DNA of 64,000 bases from Winogradskyella wichelsiae (GTDB lineage: Bacteria; Bacteroidota; Bacteroidia; Flavobacteriales; Flavobacteriaceae): contig NZ_JABFDJ010000007.1 in assembly GCF_013403925.1 (NCBI RefSeq), forward strand, positions 62,001 through 126,000, given 5' to 3'. Under the pieces are notes generated by a model. That model was not told where the DNA came from and did not search any database. It saw nothing but the letters and a program-made list of their open reading frames with translations. Positions 63,984 to 64,000 of this stretch are shown here, one piece after another. A program made the position numbers and the translations under genes. The stretch's first letter is position 1. Every line of letters begins with the position of its first letter.

Positions 63984-64000
63984 TACATTTTTGGTTTAAA

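Overview
The window reads as chromosomal DNA of a marine-type member of the Flavobacteriaceae (Bacteroidota). The evidence is the low GC content, the Bacteroidota promoter consensus (TTG/TTTG at -33, TAnnTTTG at -7) in front of the tRNA, pyrR, kdsB and other genes, the near absence of Shine-Dalgarno sequences, a type IX secretion (T9SS) gene set with a type B C-terminal sorting domain, DUF3822, DUF4212, a carboxypeptidase-regulatory-like barrel receptor, and dnaX without its zinc-binding cysteines. I cannot name a genus. No phage, integron, CRISPR array or intact insertion sequence is visible; almost everything is ordinary core genome.

Layout. 1-1.4 kb: a cut-off gene at the left edge, a small membrane protein, an AT-rich gap and tRNA-Ser(UGA). 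1.5-4.4 kb: pyrR, pyrB, a STAS-like protein and ribonuclease Z. 4.4-7.2 kb: a convergent hypothetical gene, pdxH, a CAP-domain lipoprotein with a possibly structured leader, and a decayed carboxypeptidase-regulatory-like gene. 7.2-14.8 kb: a minus-strand T9SS operon (1569-residue secreted protein with a large internal duplication, PorP/SprF, OmpA-family protein). 15.4-18.8 kb: a compact polyphosphate operon (SixA-like phosphatase, ppk1, ppx). 19-25.3 kb: barrel protein, miaE, lipoprotein, dnaX, RNase P RNA, rsmD, DUF3822 and a membrane protein. 25.5-30.4 kb: RecD-like helicase, kdsB, a HAD phosphatase, a KdnB-like Kdo 8-oxidase and a PlsC-like acyltransferase. 30.4-36.3 kb: an NTF2-like protein, a lipoprotein, a membrane acyltransferase, MscS, an alanine/glycine:cation symporter and an AraC regulator. 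36.4-38.4 kb: aldehyde dehydrogenase and DUF779.

38.5-50 kb is the most coherent functional block: short-chain carboxylate uptake and activation. It holds a zinc-ribbon/HTH protein derived from an IS1 InsA-like transposase, a porin, a DUF4212/acetate-type symporter pair, a CrbS-like kinase with a transporter domain, a response regulator consisting of the receiver only, two small membrane proteins, a propionyl-CoA-synthetase-like enzyme and acetyl-CoA synthetase. Porin and symporters would import the acid, the two ligases would activate it, and the kinase and receiver would sense flux. The usual DNA-binding half of the CrbS/CrbR acetate switch is missing, which makes the transposase-derived protein a candidate output.

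50-64 kb: a HAD phosphatase, an outer-membrane barrel receptor, an ArsC-like reductase, prfB with a programmed +1 frameshift, threonine aldolase, YbaB, oligopeptidase B, then a cysteine-synthase-like enzyme next to an alpha-oxoamine synthase. That last pair resembles the cysteate synthase/acyltransferase pair of sulfonolipid (capnine) synthesis. A GNAT-fold protein and an outer-membrane protein cut close to the right edge follow. The points I would follow up first are the acetate block, the possible sulfonolipid pair, the kdsB/KdnB pair suggesting 8-amino-Kdo in the lipopolysaccharide, and the duplicated T9SS protein.
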